A stretch of 64,000 bases of DNA, from NCBI GenBank assembly GCA_030345135.1, contig CP128386.1, positions 2,443,677-2,507,676 of the forward strand, written 5' to 3'. The DNA comes from Chitinophagaceae bacterium DXS. GTDB lineage: Bacteria > Bacteroidota > Bacteroidia > Chitinophagales > Chitinophagaceae. Under the pieces are notes generated by a model that did not search any database, was not told the DNA's origin, and worked only from the letters and a program-made list of their open reading frames with translations. The translations under genes were made by a program, and so were the position numbers. Positions 34,221-41,861 of this stretch are shown in pieces; the stretch's first letter is position 1, and each line of letters opens with the position of its first letter.

Positions 34221-36404
34221 TTACTTGTTTTTTTCCGGCAGCGCAAAAGCAACATAAGCATCCCCGGATTTAGTGCCCAATTTACCTCCACCACAGGCAA
34301 CCACAACATATTGACGGCCATTGGCGGAATAGACTGCGGGCGTAGCAAAAGCCGGCGCAGGAAGATTTGTTTCCCAGAGTAACGTTCCGGTAGCTTTACT
34401 AAAGGCTCTGAATTTTCCATCTTTTGATGCTCCGATGAACAACAATCCGCCTTTCGTTACAACCGGTCCTCCATAATTTTCCGTTCCGGTAGGAGGTACT
34501 CCACGGGCCTTTAATTCAGCCTCCTCTCCTAATGTTGTTTTCCAAACATGTTCACCTGTATTCAAATTGATAGCAGTCAAAGTTCCCCAGGGCGGCGCTA
34601 TAGCAGGCAGTCCCTCTTTGCTCAAAAACTTAATATATCCGGAGATAGTATAAGGCACATTGCGAAAAACTTCTGCGGCTGTGGGTACTGATACAAATTT
34701 CTTTTGCTGATTACTTTTTATATCGAGAACAAAAGATGCAATCGCTTCTTTTTCTTCCTGCTTCAGGTATTGAAATGCAGGCATCATCCTTCTGCCGTGA
34801 TTAATAAAGTCGATGAAAGAATCTTCGTTCAGCTTTTTATTTACATCAACAATAGAAGGGTAGTTTCCTCCGCCTTTTCTTTCAGGGCCGTGACATGACA
34901 TGCAATGCTGTTTGTACAAACGCACACCTGCCTTGATGTATGTTTCAGACGTTTGTTTTGTTTTGTCAACATCCAGCATATGTAGAATCCAGGCCATTTC
35001 GTTCGCGTTTACATATAACAAGCCGGATTCAGGGTCTACTGCCGGACCGCCCCATTCAGCACCGCCGTCAAAACCGGGAAAGATCACTGTTCCTTCTTTT
35101 GATTGAGGAGTGAACATCCCGGTATGGTAAGTTTTCAACCTTGATTTTACATCTTCATAGGATTCTTTTGGTAGGTAGGGATTGATATCTTTTTCGCCAA
35201 ATGTTTGCCTTACAAACGGTGCAGGCTTTTGCGGAACAGGTTGTGTTGGCCAAAGTTTTTCGCCCACAAGCTTTGTGGCTGTATCTACCGGTGTTTCTTT
35301 TATTGGAAAGATCGATTTGCCGGTCTCTCTGTCAAAAACAAACACAAAGCCGGTCTTCGTTGTTTGTGCTACAACATCTACATCTTTCCCTTCATGCTGA
35401 ATGGTCGTAAGAACGGGAGCTGATGATGGGTCCCAGTCCCATGTATCGTGATGGATAAACTGAAAGTGCCATTTTAACTTACCGGTAGCAGCATCCAGTG
35501 CGAGCATGCAATCTGCATACAGGTTCGATCCCAGTTTTTTTCCACCATAAAAGTCCATCGATGCAGAACCAATCGGAACATAAGCTATGCCCCGTTGGTG
35601 ATCTACTGTCAATCCCATCCAGTTATTGGCGCCACCTACCATTTTCCACGCATCTTTGTCTTCCCACGTTTCGTAACCCGGTTCGCCAGGTTGAGGAATG
35701 GTATGGAAAATCCAACGCATTTTACCTGTGCGGACGTCATAAGCGCGAATATGTCCGGGCGCCGCATCCATACCTTCAGACACACGCGTTCCGGTGATCA
35801 CAAGATCTTTGTACACAGTTGGCGCTGATGTAGCTGTTACAAACAGATCATGAACATCGGCTCCAAGATCATCATGCAAATCAATTTTTCCTTTATTGCC
35901 AAAACTTTCGATCAACTTGCCTGTAGTAGCATTAACAGCATGTACAAATGAACCCGCTGTATAAAAGATCCGTTTGTCATCTTTGCCATCTGTCCAGTAA
36001 GCAACACCTCTGTTGTTATTTAAAATAAAATGACCTTCTTTATCGCCTTCAACCTGCTCAAACGGTTTGAATACCCATTTTTCTTTGCCGGTTGCAGCAT
36101 CCACGGCGATCAATTTTAGCTGGGGAGATGTAGCATACATGATGCCATCGACAATGATGGGATTACATTGTATTTGAGAATGCGCAGCCGTATCAGCATC
36201 ACCTGTATTGTATGTCCAGGCTACCTGCAGGCGCTGAACGTTGGTTGTATCAATCTGTTCCAGCGATGAATATTTATTACCAGTTGCGTTTCCATTTACA
36301 ACGGACCAACCCGTATAGGCTGATGGCGTTTCGTTTTTACAGGCAACAAAAAAGGATAAGGTAAAAATCGCAACAGTTAGTTTAGCAAATGGAGTGTGGA
36401 TCAT
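34221..36404 (-). CDS. PQQ-dependent dehydrogenase lipoprotein with cytochrome c domain
   Basis: A 727-residue quinoprotein. A lipobox (FFVACKN, Cys about 22) suggests membrane anchoring in the periplasm. The beta-propeller (about 30-480 and 575-725) has the tryptophan-docking repeats AVDAATGKEKWVF, ALDAATGKLKWHF and AINLNTGEHVWKT. A c-type haem domain is inserted at about 480-570, with CMSCH at residues 501-505. Such enzymes oxidise aldoses or alcohols and pass electrons to the respiratory chain. Within a ribose/nucleoside locus, periplasmic sugar oxidation is plausible but unproven. Confidence 0.87.
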   Translation of the reverse strand: MIHTPFAKLTVAIFTLSFFVACKNETPSAYTGWSVVNGNATGNKYSSLEQIDTTNVQRLQVAWTYNTGDADTAAHSQIQCNPIIVDGIMYATSPQLKLIAVDAATGKEKWVFKPFEQVEGDKEGHFILNNNRGVAYWTDGKDDKRIFYTAGSFVHAVNATTGKLIESFGNKGKIDLHDDLGADVHDLFVTATSAPTVYKDLVITGTRVSEGMDAAPGHIRAYDVRTGKMRWIFHTIPQPGEPGYETWEDKDAWKMVGGANNWMGLTVDHQRGIAYVPIGSASMDFYGGKKLGSNLYADCMLALDAATGKLKWHFQFIHHDTWDWDPSSAPVLTTIQHEGKDVDVVAQTTKTGFVFVFDRETGKSIFPIKETPVDTATKLVGEKLWPTQPVPQKPAPFVRQTFGEKDINPYLPKESYEDVKSRLKTYHTGMFTPQSKEGTVIFPGFDGGAEWGGPAVDPESGLLYVNANEMAWILHMLDVDKTKQTSETYIKAGVRLYKQHCMSCHGPERKGGGNYPSIVDVNKKLNEDSFIDFINHGRRMMPAFQYLKQEEKEAIASFVLDIKSNQQKKFVSVPTAAEVFRNVPYTISGYIKFLSKEGLPAIAPPWGTLTAINLNTGEHVWKTTLGEEAELKARGVPPTGTENYGGPVVTKGGLLFIGASKDGKFRAFSKATGTLLWETNLPAPAFATPAVYSANGRQYVVVACGGGKLGTKSGDAYVAFALPEKNK

Positions 36405-36442
36405 ATACGGAAAAACATGTTTATGGTGATTGTTTATCTTTT

Positions 36443-36499
36443 AAGTACGATTTACGAAGCCCGCCCGTACTGAACACGTTCAGGCGGGTACGAAGTACC
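36443..36499. repeat. TACGAAG element with GC-rich core upstream of the PQQ dehydrogenase gene
   Basis: AAGTACGA words lead into CCCGCCCGTAC and return as CAGGCGGGTACGAAGTAC. The inner stem encloses a short GAACACGTTC loop. Same element type as 10227-10367 and 37605-37655. Confidence 0.82.
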
Positions 36500-36570
36500 T
36501 GGTCGCTGGCTGGTTCATTTTGTTGCAACATCTTAAGTAAACGACATTAATCATTGCTGGTTAAGTCGTT

Positions 36571-37572
36571 TCAGAAGCCGGCATAAATCAATAGGGCCAG
36601 GCCGGCTACAAAAAACAGGAACATTGCGGCAAGTAACTTATTTGTTCCGGCGGGTGCATTTATAAATTCCTTCCAGATGAACACACCCCACAACGCAGCA
36701 ACAAGTGTAGCTCCCTGTCCGAGGCCATAAGAAATAGCTGGTCCCGCTTTGCCTGCAGCAAGCAGATTTAAAGAGTTACCCAGACCCCAGATCAAACCAC
36801 CGAGAACACCTACCATGTGTGTTGAAAACCGCCCCTTGAAATAAGCTGCGTAGTTTGTCGGCTCACCAACCACAGGTCGCTTCATCAAAATAGTGTTGAA
36901 AACAAAATTGCTTAGAAAGATCCCGACTGAGAAAATAAAAACGGCTGTATAAGGAGTCATTTTACCGGCTTGCGGTTGCTCAAAATTTTCTATATCCATA
37001 GAAGCGGCAACAAACCTGTAAAAGAACGACATGAGCAATCCCGCAATCAGCGAAATAACTATCCCCTTTGTTGATACTTTCTGATCTCCGGTGCTTGCTT
37101 TTTTATAAGCAACAGCATTAATGATAATGGCAATCGTCACCAATACAACACCTGTAAACAACATAACGGCGTTGCCTTTCTGTACACCAATATAATTTAT
37201 TAATACGCCCAGAACAAGTGCAAGACCAATACCAATGGGAAACGCCACCGACATGCCTGCAATAGCAATGGCTGCAGAAAATAAGATATTGGCAGCATTA
37301 AAAATGATACCACCTATCAATGCACTCACCATATTGGATATATCTGCCTGGTCTAGATCCTCGACGAAACTTCTCCCCTGTTCACCAAAGCTTCCAAGTG
37401 TAAAAGCACTTAGTATAGAGAATAGCAAAATACCTGCAACATAGTCCCAGTAAAATAATTCAAAGCGCCAGGTTTTACCGGCCAGCTTCTGTGTGTTGGC
37501 CCATGAGCCCCAGCACAGCATGGTTATAAAACAACATAATACCGCAGTGGTGTAGTTTTGGATGATAAACAT
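36571..37572 (-). CDS. GRP/ureide-permease-like sugar transporter
   Basis: A 333-residue inner-membrane protein with about ten helices, in the drug/metabolite transporter superfamily. The early CCFITMLCWGSWANTQKLAG segment and FPIGIGLALVLGVLINY resemble bacterial GRP glucose/ribose porters and plant ureide permeases. Placed between an exported ADP-ribosylglycohydrolase and a PQQ dehydrogenase, and with ribokinase in the locus, import of ribose or a nucleobase derivative is the likely job. Substrate is inference. Confidence 0.8.
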   Translation of the reverse strand: MFIIQNYTTAVLCCFITMLCWGSWANTQKLAGKTWRFELFYWDYVAGILLFSILSAFTLGSFGEQGRSFVEDLDQADISNMVSALIGGIIFNAANILFSAAIAIAGMSVAFPIGIGLALVLGVLINYIGVQKGNAVMLFTGVVLVTIAIIINAVAYKKASTGDQKVSTKGIVISLIAGLLMSFFYRFVAASMDIENFEQPQAGKMTPYTAVFIFSVGIFLSNFVFNTILMKRPVVGEPTNYAAYFKGRFSTHMVGVLGGLIWGLGNSLNLLAAGKAGPAISYGLGQGATLVAALWGVFIWKEFINAPAGTNKLLAAMFLFFVAGLALLIYAGF

Positions 37573-37589
37573 GATGATGTAATTATGTA

Positions 37590-37836
37590 CAATGTACGAT
37601 TTTAGATGCCTGCCCGTACCGACGGTACGTTCGGGCGGGTACGATGTTAGATGTATGACGCCTGATGTTTTGTCGTTCGATTAATTTAAGTACGAAGTAC
37701 GATTTACGAAGTACTTAGGTTCAGCAGCCTATTTTTCACTTTCATCTCACACCTCCTGCCTTCTACCTCACGTCTTTATACCTGCTACCTTATACCTGAT
37801 ACCTGAAACCTGATACCTTACGCCTCACACCTACCT
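37590..37836. repeat. Composite repeat: GTACGAT, GC-core, TACGAAG and CCTGATA families
   Basis: GTACAAT/GTACGAT words precede a hairpin of CTGCCCGTACC with GTTCGGGCGGGTACG (37605-37655). An AAGTACGAAGTACGA run lies at about 37689-37719. CCTGATA-type heptads run from about 37750 to the stop codon of the ADP-ribosylglycohydrolase gene (37831-37833). Confidence 0.85.
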
Positions 37837-39381
37837 TCCCGCATTTGCATTCACCCCATCGACCGGTTTATCACTATAAATAATGGCGTCTCCTACTTTT
37901 ATTTGTTTGGCAGCATCCGGCGTCATTTTAAAGACAACAGTGTGTTTTCCTTTTGGCAGATCATACTTCCAGCACAATTCGTAACGGCGGGTGGTATAGC
38001 TTTCCGGTAATGATGGCGATTCTACCAGTTTGTCATCAATATATAACTCTGTTTTAAACACTACATCAGAACTATTTCCCCATTTACCAGATTCTCCTTT
38101 CAGCGCGAAACCTGTTCCTTCAAATTGTAAAGTAGCTTCTGTTTTTGCATCATTCCATTTTACCGGCATTTTCGCGATAGGAAACAAGCCGTCAAAGCTT
38201 TTTTCAAACTTAACGGTGGTGGGTTGCTGTAGCAGTATGGTTATATTGTCACCATTTATCTTTCCACCGTTTCTTTCTATATTAGCAAGCGCGTGTTTCA
38301 TGCCTGTTTCGTACACATCATTCAGGCTCATATTGGTGTATTTAAACTTGATGCTTTCAGCTTCCTGCAATCCCATTTTCCAGTATGCGGGAATTTTATC
38401 ATACCCTAACACCGCACCCAGTACACCACCGGCAGTTGAAGGATTACAATCAGCATCCTGTCCGCATCTCGTAGCGATTTCCAACGTTTTTGTAAAATCA
38501 TTTTTTCCATACAATAACCCGATCACAACATAAGCCGCGTTCACTTTTGCATCAATATTAAAAGGCGCAAAAACACCTTCCGGACAACCAATATCATCGG
38601 CCCATTTCTTCTGTACTTCGAACCATGTTTGTTTCCAGTCGTCCGGGTATTTTTTATACCAACCAATCACGTCTTTTATGCATTGGTAAAACTCACTTTG
38701 TTGTGGAATAGTTTTCAACGCATCCGTAACAATTGTTTCCATATTATCCGTAGTAAAAGCAAGCGCATACATTGCACCAACATAAACACCGCCATACCAA
38801 CCATCTCCATAATTCATAATGTGACCGATTTTGTCACTGATGGCAGATGCTGCATTCGGCATCGCCGGGCTCATCAATCCTGCAAAATCACTTTCTATCT
38901 GATAATCGATGCAATCTGCATGTGGATTATGTTTCCAGCTTCCGCTTTCAGGCGCTTTAATTCCGTTCAGGAGATTGTAACGTGCAGCCTGGTTGGCATG
39001 CCATAACATGTAACCGGCATGTGCAAATGCATTGGCAAAAGAATCGACCGGTGCATCCAGTCCATATCTTTCAAATACTTCTACAAACGTGAGATCCATA
39101 TACAGATCATCATACAAACCAGGATTATTCACCATGGTGTTTTTCAGGTAACCGTTATACCATTTTAAAGGCTGATAGTCTCCAATAAAAGTGCCCTGGA
39201 AGCCAAATTCATAAGGACCACCGAACGTAACCCCGATAGTTTGCCCGGCCCATCCGCCTTTGATCTTATCCTTCAACTGCGCCTTTGTAAAGCTGATGTT
39301 TTTTGATTGCGCATATAAGGATGCAGCAAAAAGCCAACAAACAATCGCCAGGCCGAATTTTGTAAAAGCTGAAAGTTTCAT
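37831..39381 (-). CDS. Exported ADP-ribosylglycohydrolase-family protein
   Basis: A 516-residue protein with a signal peptide (about 1-24, ending ASLYAQS). The ARH-fold domain (about 32-385) shows the metal-binding acidic pairs in YDDLYMDLTF and TRCGQDADCNPS, with GGWAGQTIGV at the start. A beta-rich C-terminal region (about 395-510) may bind carbohydrate. ARH enzymes cut ADP-ribose-protein or related N/O-glycosidic bonds; exported members of Bacteroidota are uncharacterised. It lies 18 bp after ribokinase in the same transcription unit. Confidence 0.87.
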   Translation of the reverse strand: MKLSAFTKFGLAIVCWLFAASLYAQSKNISFTKAQLKDKIKGGWAGQTIGVTFGGPYEFGFQGTFIGDYQPLKWYNGYLKNTMVNNPGLYDDLYMDLTFVEVFERYGLDAPVDSFANAFAHAGYMLWHANQAARYNLLNGIKAPESGSWKHNPHADCIDYQIESDFAGLMSPAMPNAASAISDKIGHIMNYGDGWYGGVYVGAMYALAFTTDNMETIVTDALKTIPQQSEFYQCIKDVIGWYKKYPDDWKQTWFEVQKKWADDIGCPEGVFAPFNIDAKVNAAYVVIGLLYGKNDFTKTLEIATRCGQDADCNPSTAGGVLGAVLGYDKIPAYWKMGLQEAESIKFKYTNMSLNDVYETGMKHALANIERNGGKINGDNITILLQQPTTVKFEKSFDGLFPIAKMPVKWNDAKTEATLQFEGTGFALKGESGKWGNSSDVVFKTELYIDDKLVESPSLPESYTTRRYELCWKYDLPKGKHTVVFKMTPDAAKQIKVGDAIIYSDKPVDGVNANAGR

Positions 39382-39399
39382 TTGACAAGCTTTATTTTT

Positions 39400-40326
39400 T
39401 TATTGATCAATATTTATTTCGTTGCGGTAGGGCGCCGATGATTGCGCACCTAAACGGGTGACCGAGATAGCTGCAGCTTTGCAGGCAAAAACCACCGCAT
39501 CTCTTATCGTCCTATTTTCTGATAAGGCAACCGCTAAAGCGCCATTAAAAACATCTCCGGCCGCAGTTGCGTCTACAGCAATAACTTTTTCGGATGCAAT
39601 TAGTTCCCCTTTTCCACCGGTATATAAAAAAGCGCCTTTCGCGCCCATGGTAATTATTACTGTCTCAATACCTTTTTCACACAAAATGATGGCGGCTTGT
39701 TCTGCGGATGACATATCAGTAACTGCTATTCCTGTTAAGATTTCAGCCTCCGTCTGGTTCGGTGTAATTATCGCAACATTGCTCAGTAAATCGTTTGTCA
39801 ATCGCGCTGCGGGAGCAGGGTTCAAAATAACGCTTACACCTGCCGATGAAGCAACTCCGGCAACGTGTTCAATTGTTTCCAACGGCGTTTCCAATTGCAT
39901 TAATATTATCGTTGCCTGCTGAATTTGTTGTTCAAAAAACTGAATGTCTTTCTTTAAAAGGTTGGCATTTGCGCCAGAGGCAACAGCTATGCAATTTTCA
40001 CCCTTTTCATCAACTGTTATTAAAGCAACGCCTGACGGATGCTGTGCATCTGTCACCACACCCGAAACATCAATGCCTTCTTTTTGAAACAATTCCCGCG
40101 CCTGCTCGCCAAACATGTCGTTACCAACCTTTCCAATAAAAGCCACGTTTCCTTTCAGCCTTGCTGCAGCAACGGCCTGGTTGGCACCCTTCCCTCCTGC
40201 ATTCATAAAAAAAGTGCCACCCAATATAGTTTCACCTGGCAACGGCAAATGGGTGGTTTTTATCACCATATCCGTATTCGAGCTTCCTACAACAATAATT
40301 TTCCCGGCACTTGTTTGTTGCATCAT
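39400..40326 (-). CDS. rbsK: Ribokinase
   Basis: A 308-residue PfkB-family kinase that phosphorylates ribose to ribose-5-phosphate. Motifs are VVGSSNTDMV at the start, the GGKGANQAVAAARL sugar-binding segment and the C-terminal DATAAGDVFNGALAVA with the catalytic Asp. The ATG at 40326 is used; an upstream TTG at 40368 would add 14 residues that do not look conserved. It is the first structural gene after the LacI regulator. Confidence 0.92.
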   Translation of the reverse strand: MMQQTSAGKIIVVGSSNTDMVIKTTHLPLPGETILGGTFFMNAGGKGANQAVAAARLKGNVAFIGKVGNDMFGEQARELFQKEGIDVSGVVTDAQHPSGVALITVDEKGENCIAVASGANANLLKKDIQFFEQQIQQATIILMQLETPLETIEHVAGVASSAGVSVILNPAPAARLTNDLLSNVAIITPNQTEAEILTGIAVTDMSSAEQAAIILCEKGIETVIITMGAKGAFLYTGGKGELIASEKVIAVDATAAGDVFNGALAVALSENRTIRDAVVFACKAAAISVTRLGAQSSAPYRNEINIDQ

Positions 40327-40331
40327 ACGAG

Positions 40332-40341
40332 CAATCGTTTT
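40332..40341 (-). promoter_or_regulatory. Possible LacI-type operator near the rbsK start
   Basis: The plus strand has GCAATCGTTTTG at 40331-40342, sharing ten bases with a site upstream of the lacI gene at 41502-41511. The core CAATCGTTTG is a near-palindrome centred on CG, as LacI-family sites are. It lies just before the rbsK start, where a repressor could block expression. Confidence 0.3.
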
Positions 40342-40397
40342 GATCTGTTTTATGTGATCGACAATCAATATTTTTTTTTAAGAAACATCATCTTTCC

Positions 40398-40432
40398 TAA
40401 GTACGAAGTACGATTTACGAAGTACTTAAGTT
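40398..40432. repeat. AAGTACGAAGTACGA heptad array between lacI and rbsK
   Basis: TACGAAG, TACGATT, TACGAAG words in a short self-complementary run bounded by CCTAAG and CTTAAG. Same family as 37689-37719 and 47800-48030. Confidence 0.8.
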
Positions 40433-40477
40433 CAAGCATGCTTACTGCTCAACAACCGTATCAAATGGATAGCAGAC

Positions 40478-41497
40478 TTAAACCTTTGCTACAGAATCAC
40501 GATAGACTATTTTTGGTTCAATCGTCACCTTTTCTTCGTTGAATTCAGGTATATCCATCTTTTCTAATTTGTCGAGTAATATTCTGATTGAAACCCTGGC
40601 AATCTCATTCACAGGTTGCACAATGCTGGTTATAGCCGGCGCCATGTAATCAAGATAAATGGCGTTGTCAAATGTCACCAGTGAAATGTCCTTCGGAATA
40701 ATGAGTCCATACTCCCTGATTGCTCTTATTGCACCGAGAGCAATCGTATCACTTAAAGCAAATATGGCGGTTGGCCTGTCTTTTCGTTGCAACAACCGGT
40801 GGGTCTCAGTGTAACCATTCTCTTCGCTGAAATTGGTCCCTCCTATATAATATGTAGTCAGCCCATGATCTGCCAAAGCCTGTTGATATCCTTTTGTACG
40901 CTGAACATTGGGCATTACGTGATGAACGCCTTGCAAACAGGCAATACGTGTATGTCCATAATTTATTAAATGGGTGGTAAGTTCATAAGCTCCCTGGTAA
41001 TTGTCGGTGGCTACATACGGAACTGAAGTTGCTTCAAAATACCGGTCGATGCAAACAGTGGGCAGGCCGTTATTGTAAGCTTTTTCAATATGATCGTAGC
41101 TGGAGCCTGACGGGGTAACAATAAGGCCATCAATTTGCCTGTCCAATAACAGATCCAGTTCTTCTATTTCAGTTTGTTCATCTTCCCCGCTATCGGTAAG
41201 AATAACGGAATAACCTCTTTTTCTAAGTTCATGGTTTACAATGCTGGCAATATTGGAAAAGAATGGATTGGAAAGGCTCGGTATGATTAGTCCGATTGAG
41301 TAACTTTTTTGGCGCCTGAGATTTACGGCAGTCTGGTTCGGCCGGTAATTCAATTCCCTGGCTATTGCCTTGACAATATCCTGCGTCTCTTCGCTGATCC
41401 TGTATTGCCGGGACAAACCATTCAATACCCGTGATACAGTTGTAATCGACACTTGGGAAGCCCGCGAGATGTCTTTTATCGTGACGGAATTTTTCAA
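40478..41497 (-). CDS. LacI-family transcriptional regulator
   Basis: A 339-residue repressor: N-terminal helix-turn-helix (residues 5-25, TIKDISRASQVSITTVSRVL), hinge, then a periplasmic-binding-protein-like effector domain (about 62-335; IGLIIPSLSNPFFSNIA). It heads the minus-strand ribose/nucleoside locus and should control it in response to ribose or a related sugar. It is divergent from topA. A CAATCGTTTG near-palindrome lies just upstream of its start. Confidence 0.92.
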   Translation of the reverse strand: MKNSVTIKDISRASQVSITTVSRVLNGLSRQYRISEETQDIVKAIARELNYRPNQTAVNLRRQKSYSIGLIIPSLSNPFFSNIASIVNHELRKRGYSVILTDSGEDEQTEIEELDLLLDRQIDGLIVTPSGSSYDHIEKAYNNGLPTVCIDRYFEATSVPYVATDNYQGAYELTTHLINYGHTRIACLQGVHHVMPNVQRTKGYQQALADHGLTTYYIGGTNFSEENGYTETHRLLQRKDRPTAIFALSDTIALGAIRAIREYGLIIPKDISLVTFDNAIYLDYMAPAITSIVQPVNEIARVSIRILLDKLEKMDIPEFNEEKVTIEPKIVYRDSVAKV

Positions 41498-41502
41498 ATG
41501 CG

Positions 41503-41512
41503 CAATCGTTTG
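41503..41512 (-). promoter_or_regulatory. Possible LacI-type operator upstream of the regulator gene
   Basis: CAATCGTTTG has four of five base pairs symmetric around a central CG. It is shared in ten-base form with the rbsK upstream region, which would fit autoregulation plus control of the locus. Confidence 0.33.
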
Positions 41513-41713
41513 TTCAAATCTAATAAAAAAATAAACAGATAACGTTTTACGGGTAAAAATTTTGACAGTCTACTGAATATATGGACTTAATATGCTCATT
41601 TCTACCAGATTTCCCGTTATCAATAAAATTAATTTAACCAAACTTTCCTTTACCAGCCTCAGTTCTATGGTCTATAACCAAACATTGTCGCCACATTGTC
41701 TTTTCAGGTTTTT

Positions 41714-41743
41714 TTTGCATTTAATCCGATTAATTTAATATTG
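41714..41743 (+). promoter_or_regulatory. Candidate topA promoter
   Basis: TTTG at 41714-41717 and TAATATTG at 41736-41743 with an 18-bp spacer; seven of eight positions of the -7 element fit. The transcript would have a leader of about 110 nt. Confidence 0.42.
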
Positions 41744-41861
41744 CATTAGTTGCCGCCAAAAATTAAAAAGGGAAAAATCGAATTTTAATCGGTGAAAATC
41801 CTTTTTCGGCCTACTAAAAAATTCAACCAAATAGTAACAACAACCGACAATAATAAACTGA

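Larger units (their letters stand above)
41498..41861. other. Divergent intergenic region, lacI / topA
   Basis: Free of heptad arrays. It contains the candidate operator CAATCGTTTG (41503-41512), an AACGTT-centred sequence (41541-41546) that could also be a LacI-type site, and the candidate topA promoter. No ORF is convincing. Confidence 0.6.

Noticed and set aside
35498-35828. Plus-strand ORFs opposite the PQQ dehydrogenase gene
   Set aside because: Antisense shadows of a gene with intact propeller and haem motifs.
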